DNA of 64,000 nt from the NCBI GenBank assembly GCA_964023205.1, contig OZ026851.1, positions 11,077,637 to 11,141,636 of the forward strand, read 5' to 3'. Below, in pieces: positions 1-11,782 of this stretch. The notes under the pieces are model-generated. The model saw only the letters and a program-made list of their open reading frames with translations. It searched no databases and had not been told where the DNA came from. The stretch is from Lutraria lutraria (Eukaryota > Mollusca > Bivalvia > Venerida > Mactridae). The position numbers were made by a program, and so were the translations under genes. How positions within the stretch are numbered: position 1 is the stretch's first letter; every line of letters begins with the position of its first letter.

Positions 1-215
1 TCTCCTCCAGTTGCAGAACTTTCAGGTCTTAGATGTTTGGAAATTTGTTTTTTATTCCTTGCACTGTTCTTAGTGGTCTTCAGCAATTTGCACTTTCTGA
101 TATTTGCCTTCCTTTGAATCTCCTCCAGTTGCAGAACTTTCAGATCTTAGATGTTTGGAAATTTTTTTTTATTCCTTGCACTGGTCTAAGTGGTCTTCAG
201 CAATTTGCACTTTTT
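1..215. repeat. 118-bp tandem duplication, cut by window edge
   Basis: A block starting TCTCCTCCAGTTGCAGAAC at position 1 recurs at 119 with few differences and continues to about 215, a period of 118 bp (about 1.8 copies). The unit probably continues left of the window. The open frame across it exists only because both copies are stop-poor in one frame; it has no splice or codon evidence. Confidence 0.85.
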
Positions 216-439
216 TCAAACTGTGATATTTATTTGTTAAATTTGAAAGACGATGCTGTTGCTGTGATAGTTCATTCATTGTTTGGCAAAGGTGTGATAA
301 AGTGTATACATGTAGTTCCCTTGTACTCAATGACATTTTGATATATTGAAAGCTGACTATGACATATGTATACATACTGTCTAAAATCAATTGGTTTTGG
401 ACAAATATTTTATATTCTAAAATACATGAAGTCAGTGGG

Positions 440-722
440 TTTTTTTTTCATCTTCATGGGAAAGGTGACAGTGGGCATATAGAGGGGAGAAGGGGAAACA
501 TTAAAATGACAATGTATACATATCTTCCCAACATTTGATAATAGGTTATAACCTTATAATGGTTACAAAGAGCTATCCTACAGGTTAATTTAATGATCTT
601 TTTCCAATTTTTTTCAAGAAAAATTAATTTCTACCGAAGGGAATTTTTTATGAATTTAGGGGGAAAATTATACTTTTCAGAAACGGAAATGGGGCCGAAT
701 ATTCCCCCCAAAAAACACTGGA
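440..722 (+). repeat. Dispersed repeat, copy 1 (second copy near 45245)
   Basis: Shares an ordered series of blocks with 45245-45537: a GGGGAAA-rich start, GGTTATAACC near the middle, an AAGAGCTA block, then ATGGGGCC followed by a poly-C/poly-A run ending in CTGG. Copies are diverged and contain small indels. No coding capacity or clear terminal repeats, so the class is unknown. Confidence 0.6.
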
Positions 723-1770
723 AGTTCAAGTTATTTTTATCATAAAACAGATTTTAACAAATTTGTTTGGAGAGAAGAATTCTGTTTGTTTGTTCAGTTG
801 CTATAAGGAGAATAAAGAAATATCATACTGTTTGGAATTGTTGAAATGTAATATTATAAATCTTGTTGTTTTTGGCTCTGGTTTAAAATATTCTATTATT
901 CTTTTCATTCTTTCCACCCCAGTAAAAAAATTGGAGATTTTGAGCGTAAAACAATTGTAAATAAACATTTTTCAAAACTGGTGTTACATTCTTTTCGCTC
1001 TGAACTACTGGAACTATTATCAAAACCAATCTTCAAGATCCATCAGTTTGGCGCCAAGGGCTTTAATAATACTCTGATTAGTTATTAAGATTAATTAGGA
1101 ATATTTTTAGCCAACAGATAACCATATAACTATTCTTAATAAAAACACATTAGAAAATGAGAAAACATCTTTATTGTGAATCATTTTGATTATTTTTGTT
1201 AATTAAGATGTAAGTGGATAATTGTGTATTAAATTAGTTTTATTGCTCATGAACAGTGAGTGAATTTCAGATGAATTTTTTTTTATCTGTTCAAAAAGCT
1301 ACTATTGTAAAGCTTGACTTAACCATTTAAATATCAATTATGAACACCTCATTATTAGGGCAGCTACTTATTTTCTTTATTTTTACTCAATAATGAGGCA
1401 ATCTCAATGCTAAGACCTTTTTTCTTTGGCACAGAAGGAGATCTTGATATTATTATTAATATTGAGTTTGAACCTTGGGTATGTCATAATATATTATGTT
1501 CTCTTTGGTGATATGCATTCCATGCATCTAAGGCTGTTTGTCCTCCACCCCTGATTACAAATATGGAGAATTTGACAGTTACTTGCGGAGAACAAGGTTT
1601 CTTCTGGTACATAATTTGGGAAAACTGGTTAGGTGAACTTCCCCTGGATAATAAAATGAAATATTGTTGAATCAGGCATTAAAGCTGAAATTGTTAATTT
1701 TAGTTCAATTAGAATACAAGTTCTCGAAATTTTCAAATTATTCTATATTTCCATTTTTCTATATTTTCAG

Positions 1771-2008
1771 AGTGATGTTACCATTGTGGTAGATGATTTT
1801 GCTGCTAGCAACAATTCAGAATTATCTGTTCACCGTGGGCAGCATGTGGAAGTTATTGATTTATCGCCAGGGCAACCAAATTGGTGCTATGTTAGAACAC
1901 TTCAAGGTGACAGTTTTGAGCAAGGTCAAGGACTGGTTCCCACAGCGACCTTGAAGCCCATACCAAGGTTGCTTGGTCCTGGGTCAAGGTCAAGTCTAGA
2001 ATTTGAAG
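1771..2008 (+). CDS. TRIO: Trio/Kalirin exon: SH3 domain
   Basis: Internal exon of the Trio/Kalirin RhoGEF, encoding the SH3 domain that sits between the first (Rac/RhoG) and second (RhoA) GEF modules. It starts in phase 0 after TTTTCAG (SDVTIVVDDFAA...) and ends in phase 1 at AG|gtatgt, 238 bases, 79 codons plus one base. SH3 hallmarks seen: a ..VDDFAA.. first strand in place of ALYDY, an ELSV RT-loop motif, HVEVIDLS, the binding-site Trp in NWCYVRTL, and GLVPTATL at the last strand. A Ser-rich tail (GSRSSLEFEG) leads into the linker. In this family the SH3 is thought to take part in intramolecular or adaptor contacts. An ATG-like reading from GTG at 1786 is not the start; the frame is open to the acceptor. 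The SH3 call is strong; naming it Trio depends on the downstream exons. Confidence 0.9.
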
Positions 2009-2694
2009 GTATGTATTTTAGTAAACTATATCGTATTACGTGAGGCTTGCTTCTAAATTTGCTCTGAATTCTAAAATATTTTCTCAATGATTACTATGAA
2101 GTATTTCCCTTGCCTTGCTGCCTTATCAAATAACATTTATGTTCACAGAATAAGATTCTTTGGTTTTGAGAAAGGTCTCGTATAGCTACCTCCCTATTAG
2201 TCAATTTAAAAACTTTCTTATGAATCATTTTTTAGTGACATTAAGCCTTGAGAATAATCTCAAAAGTCAACCATTCACTCATTGGTCAATTTTATGATGT
2301 CATGTAAAAAATACCCAATCAGGTACTTGAAGTTTGAGTCTGATTCATAAGTTAACCCCTAAAAGCTTTCTTGGTAGCGGCGATGGATGTGAGCCTCACT
2401 TTGGGGAAAGCTTCCCCGGTGGCGTATGGGTTATTATGACCATATTTTTCCTCTAGAAATTTTATCATTTTCCATGTAGCGGTATATTATAGACAAGCTT
2501 TTTATGTTAAAATCAATATACGCCTGAGTCCAGTCTCATTAAAGCCAGAGAAAGCTTTATTGAGAGTCTGATTTTAATGTGACACAATTTGGTCCTATTC
2601 TGTGTGGAAGATCTTAGAATTATTACTCTCTGTGTGAAAAGTTCATTTGCCTGAATAAAGAGTCTTCACATAAATTACCCCTGCTAAAATAATA

Positions 2695-2775
2695 GATATT
2701 CATACTTCATGAAGTATGCAAGAATAGTTCAAGAATAATTCATAATTTCATGAAATCTTTTTGAAGGGTGTAATA
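2695..2775 (-). repeat. TTCATGAA-family MITE, degraded copy
   Basis: Contains ACTTCATGAAGTATGCAAG, then AATAGTTCAAGAA, AATTCAT and TTTCATGAA, ending TGAAGGGTG. This is the reverse complement of the family seen at 11783, 13788, 14113 and 50306. The palindromic TTCATGAA core is diagnostic. Confidence 0.7.
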
Positions 2776-3150
2776 ATTTTTTAATTTTCAAAAATTGATA
2801 AATCCCCTGAGATGATTTTATTCTTGGTCTACTTATTATACATGTAACTTCTGATTTTCATTCAACAAGTATACAGAAATTTATATATTTCTAATGTATT
2901 CAATTCATATGACTTTGGGATTATCTGGAAGCATATTTTTTATCATCTTTTTCTGATAGAGCTTAGAGAGTACCATTTATTCCCTAATAAATGCCCCATC
3001 CCCTAATTAACACCCCACCTTGTCAGTTTTTTTTTGGAGAAAACATTAAAGTTACATTAAATATGCTTCAAATATATGTGTCCAAATCCTGTTCAAAACA
3101 ATAAATCAACCACTTGAAAACAAAATGTAATACACCAGGAGTGTTTAAGG

Positions 3151-3193
3151 GGGACTATCTGGTATGTAGCTTATCACTATACCAGATAGTCCC
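3151..3193. repeat. Perfect 14-bp hairpin
   Basis: Arms GGGACTATCTGGTA (3151-3164) and TACCAGATAGTCCC (3180-3193) are exact reverse complements around a 15-nt loop. It may be the remnant of a MITE or a structured intronic RNA. No U-run or family context suggests a gene. Confidence 0.8.
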
Positions 3194-3395
3194 TAATAAA
3201 CAAACCTAAAACATTACATAAGTGTCAAGGCTGGTTGTGTGTTAGCTTCTTAAGATTGATGTAATTTATTGTCAGCTGGATAGAAAATCTGATGAAAATT
3301 TGGCAATTATAAAATGATCAGATAGAAGTAAGATGATGATGCTTTCTGTCTAGGTGGTAGAAAAACTGATATCTTATGGATTAAGTTTGTTGATT

Positions 3396-3510
3396 GTCTC
3401 CCCTGAAAATGATTTCTTAAAAATTAAATACATTGTTGTCTCCCCTGAAAATGATTTCTTAAAGATTAAATACATAGTTGTCTCCCCTGAAAATGATTTG
3501 CTTGTCTTGA
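3396..3510. repeat. 42-bp minisatellite, 2.7 copies
   Basis: The block GTCTCCCCTGAAAATGATTT begins at 3396, 3438 and 3480, an exact 42-bp period. The unit lacks stops in one frame on each strand because 42 is a multiple of three. That explains the open frames with repeated peptides over this stretch; they are not genes. Confidence 0.95.
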
Positions 3511-4059
3511 TTCTTGGGTGTTCTGTGAAGTTTCTTTCCAGGCGGTTAATTATGATATCTCCTGATTTAATATGTGGTCTTGTCTTCATTCTGGGGCTTT
3601 ATATAAACTACTAAAAATAGATGGTAGGCACTTGATATCTCTTTAATAGAATGTATGGGTTATCTGCTATTTAAACACTGAAATAGTTTTGGGTTTTTGC
3701 TTGAATAGATATAATAAAACAGTCTAGTTTTACAGCTTTTTGATTTTCTTGTTGATGTGCTAGGGCTTTCAGTGTACTCTTCATTCTAGGAGGTAAAAAT
3801 CTGATACCATTTAAGCACAATATGGATTTTCGTCCCTTGATTCAATTGACTATTGCAAATTAGTCAGAGCATTATGTTATTTGTTTTAGTAAATTCATTT
3901 CTGTTACACATTACAGTGTTTGGTTCAATGTAGCTTTTTTAGTTCGTAGATCAGCTAATTGGTCTACCGCTCTTTCTAATCAGTTATTGTCTGGTGTCTA
4001 AGTGAATATGTTACCATTCTAAAATATATTATTGGGCTCTGAAATTATCCAAAACTTAA

Positions 4060-4270
4060 AAATGTTTTTATGCAACCGTATCGATAGATCGGGGGATATT
4101 GTGTTTTGTTTTTTCACTAAGGGAAACCTTGCCTTTAAAATCAAAATGCTTCCACATACAATCATTAAACTTCATTTCTTGGTTCCTTATGACAACCTCT
4201 ACTGCATCTTCATGGTCTTTAGGTCAATGGTCAAGCTTTCCTGGAGTGTGCATTGTGTTTTATAATCCCA
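4060..4270 (+). repeat. Dispersed repeat with CGTATCGATAGAT, copy 1
   Basis: Shares with 4900-5110 the order CGTATCGATAGAT, GATATTGTGTTTTG or a variant, AACCTTGCCT.TAAAATC, and a late CATCTTCA.GGTC. These are two diverged copies 840 bp apart. Related GGTCAGTAGGTCAAGGTC blocks occur at 46020. Confidence 0.65.
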
Positions 4271-4899
4271 TCTTGTTTTATATGGTTTTGTGGGAAAGAT
4301 ATATGATTGCTTGCATAGTTGATGGACATATAATTTAACATCTGTTTATGAATGGTATTCATCTTCAACTCAAATATTTGCTCAAAAGTAACATTATTCA
4401 GCACTTTTGTGATGGACTGTGTATGAGATATTCATGTTGTTAACAATTGTCCCAAAGGACATGAAATGAACAAAAAGATAAGGTGTTATATTTAGATATT
4501 TATCCTTAAGGCAATTTATTCCCAAACAGTATTTTCTCTGTTTTGTATCTCTGGCTTGCTGATGGACCACCTGATAAAAATGTTCACACTTTGTTTATCT
4601 GTAGATGGGATCATCATGTTGGGTTACTGTGCCAGACTTATTCACTGTAAACAATGTATAAGATAACATTTAAGATATGTCTCTTGCTCTTGTGTTAACT
4701 TGTTGCTTCTGTCCTGTTTCGGTTTTGTATAAAAGCTGTAAATTTTTAGCTCATGCTTTACCATGATGTTTAGTTATGGAAAATGGATAATTAGTATTTA
4801 TTCTGAGGAATATTCTTACTAATGAAACCATTTTCTAGTTAGCAAAACCTTACCTTCTGATTGGTTGTTGGCAGTTCAAAATTGACCAATAGGGAGACT

Positions 4900-5110
4900 A
4901 TCTTCTTTTTATGCCCCCGTATCGATAGATTGAGGCATATTGTTTTTGGTCTGTCTATTTGTTTGTACGAAACTTTAACCTTGCCTATAAAATCAAAGCT
5001 TCCTATGTTGGTTCCTCAGCATCTTCAGGTCAGTAGGTCAAGGTCACCCAGAGGGGCATCTTGTACTGTTCTTATGTCTCTTATTTGGTCTTGTAACATA
5101 TATTTTGCTT
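4900..5110 (+). repeat. Dispersed repeat with CGTATCGATAGAT, copy 2
   Basis: Second copy of the repeat at 4060-4270. This one keeps CAGGTCAGTAGGTCAAGGTC, a block that also occurs in the repeats at 45895 and 58262. No coding capacity. Confidence 0.65.
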
Positions 5111-5904
5111 CCTATCTTATAAAGCCATGGTTTATGTGTGTCTGGTTTGTTGTGTGAACAAACATGTTGGTTTTTATTTAAAGGCGTTTCCTAGAGTTGC
5201 CAGTGCACATTCAAATTGAGCAGAGATAATACTACATTTATGATACTTAGTATTTAACCATTTTATTATTGCCTAAAAATTCAGTTGTTTTCTTAATAAA
5301 GGGAGGTAATAATTTTACTAAATTTTTGTATATCTTAAAAAGTAGCATGGCTTGGTATGCATTTCTTTCTTTTATTTTAAACTACATATGCTAAACTATA
5401 TGTTCTGGAAAAATAAAAAAAAATTCCGCGCTAGAATTTTTTTTATGAGCTAAAATGTTCAAATTTTTGGTAATTTTGCATGCTTCGGGCATGGTCGTTT
5501 GTATACAAATTTCATAATTTCTTGATTATTATCTTACATATGTCAGTTTCTTTATTCTGTAATAGTTAAGACATCTTTTCTACAAGGATATGAAAAAGAA
5601 TTACTGAGTTTGTGATAATATTTAAGGTTTTATGTTGTTTAATGTTTGACATCTTTGCATTAATCCAAGATAGAAATATATGGTATTAAAAAAGGCGTGT
5701 AATTCCAAAACGGGCATGGTGACCCATACTTTTAAACCCTGTTTTATGTTTGTAATATATTAAAGTACATCTCTGAAAAAAAAGAGAAAATTCTCCGCGT
5801 GAGAAGTTACTCTAGGATATGTCTTTAAAGACATCAAGATTTGTTAAGTCAACAGTCTGTCATGCTAAACAGACTATGCAACATTTATTTTATCTTCATC
5901 CCTT

Positions 5905-5966
5905 GTACCCGCCTCATATGAGTCTGACTGTTGAAAAGGGGTGTAAAACTAAAACAAACAAAAAAT
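5905..5966 (+). repeat. SINE tail fragment (family 1)
   Basis: Keeps the 3' part of the SINE found at 40466 and 60713: CTCATATGA.TCTGACTGTTG, then AAAAGGGG.GTAAAA and an A-rich end. The tRNA-like head is missing apart from CCCGCCT. Confidence 0.75.
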
Positions 5967-6789
5967 CATGCCTTGCATTCTACATCAGCATAACTGAATT
6001 GCAACGTGTTGAGATGTTCAGGCCAGCCATCAATGAAATAGTGTCAGATGTTTAGGCTAGACTTCACTAAATTTTCAGTAAGAGGTATTTTGGCAAGACA
6101 TCATTAAAATATCTGTCATTCTATGTCTTTATCAATAGTATTGATGTATTAGAAACTTCATGTTATGTTCTCCCACCTTTTAGCCAAGAAATTACTGTTT
6201 CGATGACTGGTTTTTGGCGTCATGTTGGTGGTATCATCTTATTTTGCAGACTGTTCAAAAGCAGAGGTTCCTTGAATAAGCATGTGTTTTAGTATGCATG
6301 AAATTAATTGGCATTCATTGGGGTTTATGCTTTTCCAGTTATTTTAATTTCATAGCGAGATGGTTTATTCCTAGAATCATAGACTGTTGATGTTTTGCAT
6401 CTGAATTCTGGACATATTTCTGTGTGTTTCTTTCAGTGTTTAGTAACATTCTGCTTCTTTACCATTTCACTCCTTAGAGTGGATAATTATGTATGGTAGT
6501 CAAACATGTTCAAGGTTTAGTGGACCTTTTGTCCCTAATTGTTATATCATCTCCTTTTTCCATATATACAGGCTAAGCATTTTTGGTCTTAGAAAAGAAA
6601 ATTTGGGTGTAGATTAGAATGCAGACTTTCTATTGGTCCATTTGAAATACTGAATCTATGAACAACCAATCAGTTGCTTACGATTTTTTACTGGTTTGGT
6701 TCTAGAATTATTTTGGTATAAAATGTATTTTTCAGTTGGCTTGGTTACCGGTATCACTATTTATTGTATACATCTATTCTGTATTTCAG

Positions 6790-6880
6790 ACTCACCGGAA
6801 GCCAGTCCAAGCACATCAATGGCTAACTTGAACTCGTCCTCACCGGTAGTGAAGAGAAGAAGCAGCGGAACCAGCTTTAG
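6790..6880 (+). CDS. TRIO: Trio/Kalirin exon: Ser-rich linker
   Basis: 91-base exon between tatttcag and AG|gtaaat. With one base from the SH3 exon it reads DSPEASPSTSMANLNSSSP, then VVKRRSSGTSFR, entering in phase 1 and leaving in phase 2. Vertebrate TRIO and KALRN carry a corresponding SP-rich stretch with ANLNS/GNLNS just before the KWL basic segment, so the order is conserved. The segment is low-complexity and probably disordered. SP and RRSS sites look like phosphorylation targets, which is inference. The open frame extends back into intron from 6696, but the acceptor and phase set the exon start at 6790. Confidence 0.9.
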
Positions 6881-7221
6881 GTAAATTGGATTTGTTAAAA
6901 CGGTCACGAGTTTCAGGCCTCTTTTAGCACATGTTTCTGTATGACAAATTGACTTGATTATGGTCTAAATCCAAGAAGTAGCAGTTTTGGTTATAGTATT
7001 GAAATTAGCTGTGATATTAACCAGCCCAATTAGCTCATTTATTTTGATGTAGCACTGACTTGTAAATAGGAGGCCGCAAGTTCGAGTCCCAAAATCGGGT
7101 CCTTTGTATTTCTCCTATTACAGTTTAAATTTAAATATTGTTTTAACTTCTTTGGTTATATATAATTATTGTAATATACTGACAAGTTGTAATGAAAATA
7201 TGATTCTTTATTCATTCGCAG
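6881..7221 (+). other. TRIO: Short intron with tRNA-like fragment
   Basis: 341-base phase-2 intron, donor gtaaat and acceptor tcattcgcag. Its only recognisable content is the degenerate tRNA-Thr-like sequence at 7024-7100. Confidence 0.85.
7024..7100 (+). pseudogene. tRNA-Thr(UGU)-like pseudogene or SINE head
   Basis: Order matches a tRNA: GCCCAAT 5' acceptor strand, TAGCTCA A-box-like start, CTGACTTGTAAATAGGAG anticodon arm with TGT in the loop, then AAGTTCGAGTCCC (B box) and ATCGGGT. The D arm is expanded and the T stem and anticodon stem have mismatches, so it is not a functional tRNA. It lies on the sense strand within an intron. Confidence 0.6.
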
Positions 7222-7351
7222 AAAATGGTTACCAAATCCTGTTAGGAAATTAAGTACTAGCAAGATTACAAAGGTAACAGCCCCTGTTCTGGAGGGTCAG
7301 AAAGTGGACTTCATGGATAGACAAGTTGTTGGTGCTCTCAGTGCTGCAAGG
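7222..7351 (+). CDS. TRIO: Trio/Kalirin exon: KWLPNPVRKLS basic linker
   Basis: 130-base exon, acceptor cgcag, donor G|gtaagt, entering in phase 2 and leaving in phase 0. It encodes RKWLPNPVRKLSTSKITK, then VTAPVLEGQKVDFMDRQVV and GALSAAR. The KWL..PVR+LS+.K motif is a signature of the TRIO/KALRN linker between the SH3 and GEF2 and is one of the best anchors for the gene assignment. The PVRKLS site resembles a basophilic kinase target (inference). The exit phase 0 equals that of the alternative exons at 22559, 27446 and 29637, so these can be exchanged without frame change. Confidence 0.93.
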
Positions 7352-9765
7352 GTAAGTCATGTTGTTGTTGTTGTTTTTGTTGTCCTACATACTGTTGTTA
7401 TTCAAGATAGATACTTTCACAAGGTTGATCACAACTCCACATTGTACTACTGCACTGAGTACAAATATATTGTTTATGTCTGTTATCTGCCCCCTTTGGA
7501 TTTAAAAGAACTTGAAACTTATACCATAAGTAACAGGAACAGCAGAGTTACTTCCCTTTATTTATTTCATTAATAAACCAGAAATTATTTATGATATTTT
7601 TTATTAGATTTCAATATACTATCATCACCATAAGGCCTGCCCTGTGAGATCCAATGTATGGTTTTATTATCATTTAAGTTATTGTTTATGAGTATCTTTT
7701 TATTAGACCTGCCATGTTTCTTCTAAGATACATTGCCACAATTTAGGAATTTCCGGCCGGTTTCACAAAACATATTATATTCATATTTAGACATAAAATT
7801 TAAATGCTAAAAGATGAAATCATGATAAAGATTTTTTATCGAAATTGCTTTTTTTAGAGCAAGATCTGTAGATGCCCTTTAAGTTGCTTTAGAACTTTCC
7901 CATTTTTCTCAATCCCTTATGGAATCAACATATCATGTTAGCTCTGCAGATGTCTCGATAATATGTAGATATATATTCAGAAAAAAATTATTTACAAATA
8001 GATTCAGTATTTGGAATATAGCTTTAATTCAATTTTGTCACGATAGTGTTGTATGGACAAATAATGTGCTTCTTCCCCTAGGAGCCTTGAATGTGTGACC
8101 AACAGTATTATGTCATAATGGAATGTTTTAGGGAGTGGGCAAATCATGGTGTTGCTTATTTTTGTTGTTTATTTATTTGCATAAAAACATGATATAAAAC
8201 AGAAATGGTCAAATTTTTTACAAATCTTTGTTTGAGTTAAAGAAGCTTTTTAATTGTCTGTCTGCAGTTACTTGTTAAAATATTACGACATTGGTAAAAT
8301 ATCATTCCATGATCTCTTGCATTTATTTAACTTTCTATATTTTGAGATTTGAGAAATTGAATATTGAGCTTAGTGATTGATTTCTCCAGTTGTTAGCTTG
8401 GCTGATTTCGAAGAAAAAGTCGAGCTATTGTGATAACTGCGTTGTCTGTGTCTAGGCAAAAACTTTAATGTAGCCATAACTCAGAAACTATAAGAGGTAG
8501 CAACATGAAACTTAGTAGGTGGATAAATCTCACTGAGGCAGAGAACAGATGAGTGCTTGCAATGCTTGCGGCGCTCTTGTTTAATCTCAGTTCATGTGGA
8601 GAATGGTGATCACTTGGCTTCGTTGAAGTTAGTTAAGATTAAAATGAACTTCGTATTCAAAAATTCAGAAGATAACATATAACATTTTTTACCAAATTTT
8701 GTGAAAGTATCTATCAGTATGACATATATCTCTGTTTGCTAATCCATAACTTTTATTATGTACTTGATTCTATCAGCAGGCAAACTACTTCATCAATTCC
8801 ACATTCTCTGACATATATTGCTCAGATGGTAGACTCGTTAAAAGCCATCATATTCAATAAAGAAGAAAAATGCTTAAATCTTTATTAGGCCTCTTTTTTT
8901 AGATCATAGTTTGTTCAGATCAATATTTCTTTATTAAAAATATCTTTCACTGTTTGTGTGACCAGTCTGTACTTGTAAGTTGATTTAACAATTGTCACTA
9001 TATGTTAATGTTTAAGCAGCCTGGAGCAGATTTTTTTTAGATTTTCTTTTTTTCTCACAATTTATTGATATGTGTCTAGACAGTATTAGCTATTTTACTG
9101 ATATTATTGGGTAATATACATCTGAGATGAAGATGAGTTTGTTTGCCGTTGATTAGATTAGAAAACCATAAAGATAGACAACCAAGCCAGTGAAAATGCT
9201 TCAAAGAATGCTAGAGTCATGTCCCTTGATTTTATCACAGAAAACCAAGGGAAAGAACTCTTAGTATACTATTCAGCTGGCTGTTCAGTGCGGTGAGAGT
9301 TACGCATCTTGACAGATCAATAAATCATGCTGCTGCAGAGGAAAAGCTAATTTTGCTGGAGGAAAAGATCAATGATGATAGAATGCATAGGTAGATATTT
9401 CTGTAAACCAACGAGACAGTATCTGGCGAAGTCTTAAGATACTGTTTAACTAATCAGCATAATCCAGCTATCATCTGTGAAACAATATGATGTTGTATTT
9501 TGATTACCATCATAATTATTGGCCCTCCTAGTTGTCTGATGTACTCTAGTCTACCTAATTATCAATCTCTCTCTGTGTGTGTTTTAGTAACTTTCATTAT
9601 CTGATAATTGTTTATGTATACTAGTAGTTATATTTTATTCATTAGGGATGTTTGTATAGAAGTATATGTTTACTAAAGCTGTAACAATGGTTCTTCAGTA
9701 TAATCTACCAGGCGTTTTGAAGGGCTGATCCTCCACTCCCTAATTATCAGGGGCCCCATAATAAT

Positions 9766-10030
9766 CAGGGGTGACAATATTCCGGATATATCCGGGATTC
9801 TGGATTATCTGTCCTGGAAGAGCTATGATTTCTGAACAAAATAAAAGTTATTTGATGAAATTATCTCAAGAAATGGCAAAGTTATGGTCAATTTAATCTG
9901 CTCTGAAGGATTTTCTTCATTACTAACTGAGTTAAATATGGAAACAATGTGGTTGAAGGTCTCTTGTTAGGTAAAATTGGTCAGCAGTACGTTTTTTAGC
10001 ATTTTTAATTTGGCTCTAATGACACCCCTA
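9766..10030. mobile_element. MITE with CAGGGGTGACA ends, copy 1
   Basis: Begins CAGGGGTGACAATAT and ends AATGACACCCCTA, giving short inverted ends (AGGGGTG.CA). The interior (GAGCTATGATTTCTGA, CAAGAAATGGCAAAGTTATG, GGTCAATTTAATCTGCTCTG) recurs at 11960 and 21636. The CAGGG-type end suggests hAT, but flanking 8-bp duplications are not clear. Confidence 0.85.
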
Positions 10031-10408
10031 GATAATTTAATTCAGTCTTGCTTTCAACGATTCTTACCTTAGTGTACAGTAGTTAATGATTACACATAGA
10101 TGCAAATTGTTTGCATAATTTATCTTTATTTGTGACATATTTACTGTATTTCTGTGTGAGTTACAAGTTGATGTGGTTTTATTAATACATCGAATGTCAT
10201 TATATCAGAATGATGTCTTCTATCATATGAGGTCAATTTATGTATTCTGTAGCCATGATTCTTCTTTGTTGACTTATATTATTTATTGACCAAAGGTTAA
10301 GGGTTAATTTTATGAGTACTCAAAAGGGTCTAATCAGAGGCTTTGATACTTTATTGTTGTTTTTGAGATGATGGATCAGGAGTTTATATTTAAGTCTGTA
10401 TTTAGATA

Positions 10409-10585
10409 CTGTGGAATCATTAATTTTCGTTGGGGGTTTAATTTTGTGGATTTCGTGGATCGGCCCATGCAGAGATAAGGCATTTCTTGTTAAAAATCAA
10501 AATCCACGAATTTATGTCCCCACGAAATAGCCATTTTAGTAAAAACCACGAAAATTGAGCCCAACGAAAATAAATGAAAATACAA
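10409..10585. mobile_element. TA-flanked MITE (CTGTGGAATCATTAATTTTCG end)
   Basis: Flanked by TA on both sides. One end reads CTGTGGAATCATTAATTTTC and the other is its imperfect inverse (GAAAATAAATGAAAATACA). A copy in opposite orientation is at 62731-62938. Multiple internal CACGAA/TTCGTG blocks make it strongly self-complementary. TA duplication and CTGT ends fit a Tc1/mariner-derived MITE (inference). Confidence 0.85.
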
Positions 10586-10612
10586 TACATCCAATCAATG
10601 GCCTAGATTCAG

Positions 10613-10920
10613 AACTGTTTTAAGGCAACCAATCAGGGCCTAAAGCCCTTAGTTTTTTACAGTTTTCTGAGGCATCCAATCAGATGCTTAGATTTAGGAC
10701 TCTTTTACAGGCAACCAATCAGGGACTTAATTTTTGACAGTTTTCTGAGGCATCCAATCAGATGCTTAGATTTAGGACTCTTTTACAGGCAACCAATCAG
10801 GGCCTTAGATTTTGACAGTTTTCTGAGGCATCCAATCAGATGCTTAGATTTAGGACTCCTTTACCGGCAACCAATCAGGGCCTTAGATTTTGACAGTTTT
10901 CTGAGGCATCCAATCAGATG
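10613..10920. repeat. 78-bp minisatellite carrying paired CCAATCAG boxes
   Basis: GGCATCCAATCAGATG starts at 10671, 10749, 10827 and 10905, an exact 78-bp period; a partial unit precedes the first. Each unit also holds GGCAACCAATCAGGG, so the array contains about eight CCAATCAG boxes in direct orientation. CCAATCA matches the NF-Y core. Whether it is bound is unknown. Confidence 0.95.
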
Positions 10921-11782
10921 TTGTTATAGTTCAATTTGTTACTGTAAGAATCAGTTTCGTATGTGAATTGTCAATGAAATGTATGAATTTTAATCATGCA
11001 TAATGAATTGTTATATATATTTATAGTGTTCAAGTAGTTTAAAGGTACATCTGCATTTATATTGACTTAGTCTTAGCTAATGTGTACAATGGAATACATG
11101 GGGAAGTTATTGTAGACATTTTAAATGAAGAGCTCTATGCAAGAAAGCCAGTATAATGGGGACTTCATGTATTTATGTATTTCTGTCTGTCCTTCTACAA
11201 AGTTAACCGTTAGAAGAAATAGACGGACATAATAATTGACATTACGATACAGTAAGCCAGCATTGTTTGTGTCCAATATCTCAGAACAAGATCAATATCA
11301 CAGGCAGTCATTCTTTGATTGTGGCTGTAAACGAAGAGACTCATATCACTAGCGATAGAACTAGCGAACGAACGACAGAGAGACACTGAGCGATAGAACT
11401 TCCCAGTCTGTGTATTGTACACTGTTTTATATTGACACTGCAAATGTCTATTTATAGCATTCGTTAGATTAGTTTGTGACGCAATTTTTCCCTTCAGTGA
11501 TATTGATTTTTATATTTCTCTCTCGTCTCCTGGTGGCTCTGTGAGCTGATTCTCTCTCTTTCTCTCTCAAACTTTACAAAGTCTGTCTTGTTCAGTGCTA
11601 TCAAGTCTTGTCTATTTTCATAGATGGGTCATAGTTTATTTGATTCGTTCTTAGAAGGCCGAATATAGATGTTACTGTGGTGAAGCTCTTTGTAATGTTA
11701 CTCCTTTGACAAAGAATACTTGAAAATACTGTAAAACTTCAATATGAAGACCACATTTTGAATCAGAGGAGAATGGTCTTTA

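Larger units (their letters stand above)
1..1770 (+). other. TRIO: Intron upstream of the SH3 exon
   Basis: Non-coding AT-rich sequence running up to the acceptor (pyrimidine-rich tract, then TTTTCAG) at 1770. I see no exon of the Trio GEF1 PH region here. The left edge is a tandem duplication and 440-722 is a dispersed repeat; 723-1770 shows nothing else I can support. Confidence 0.7.
2009..6789 (+). other. TRIO: Intron after SH3 exon (4.8 kb)
   Basis: Phase-1 intron with donor gtatgt and acceptor tatttcag. It contains a degenerate TTCATGAA-family MITE (2695-2775), a short perfect hairpin (3151-3193), a 42-bp minisatellite (3396-3510), two copies of a CGTATCGATAG-type repeat (about 4060-4270 and 4900-5110) and a SINE tail (5905-5966). 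The many short open frames here show no splice or protein-family support. Confidence 0.85.

Noticed and set aside
3354..3614. Open frames with repeated peptides VSPENDFLKIKYIV on plus and SFSGETTMYLIFKK on minus
   Set aside because: Both are readings of a 42-bp minisatellite whose unit is a multiple of three; not genes.
7304..7573. 89-codon plus-strand frame from 7304
   Set aside because: Only its first part up to 7351 is the real exon; the rest is intron read through the gtaagt donor.
11330..11430. CpG-containing stretch (ACTAGCGATAG, GAACGAACGAC) considered as a promoter or untranslated exon
   Set aside because: No start codon, donor or element that would support it beyond a few CpGs.
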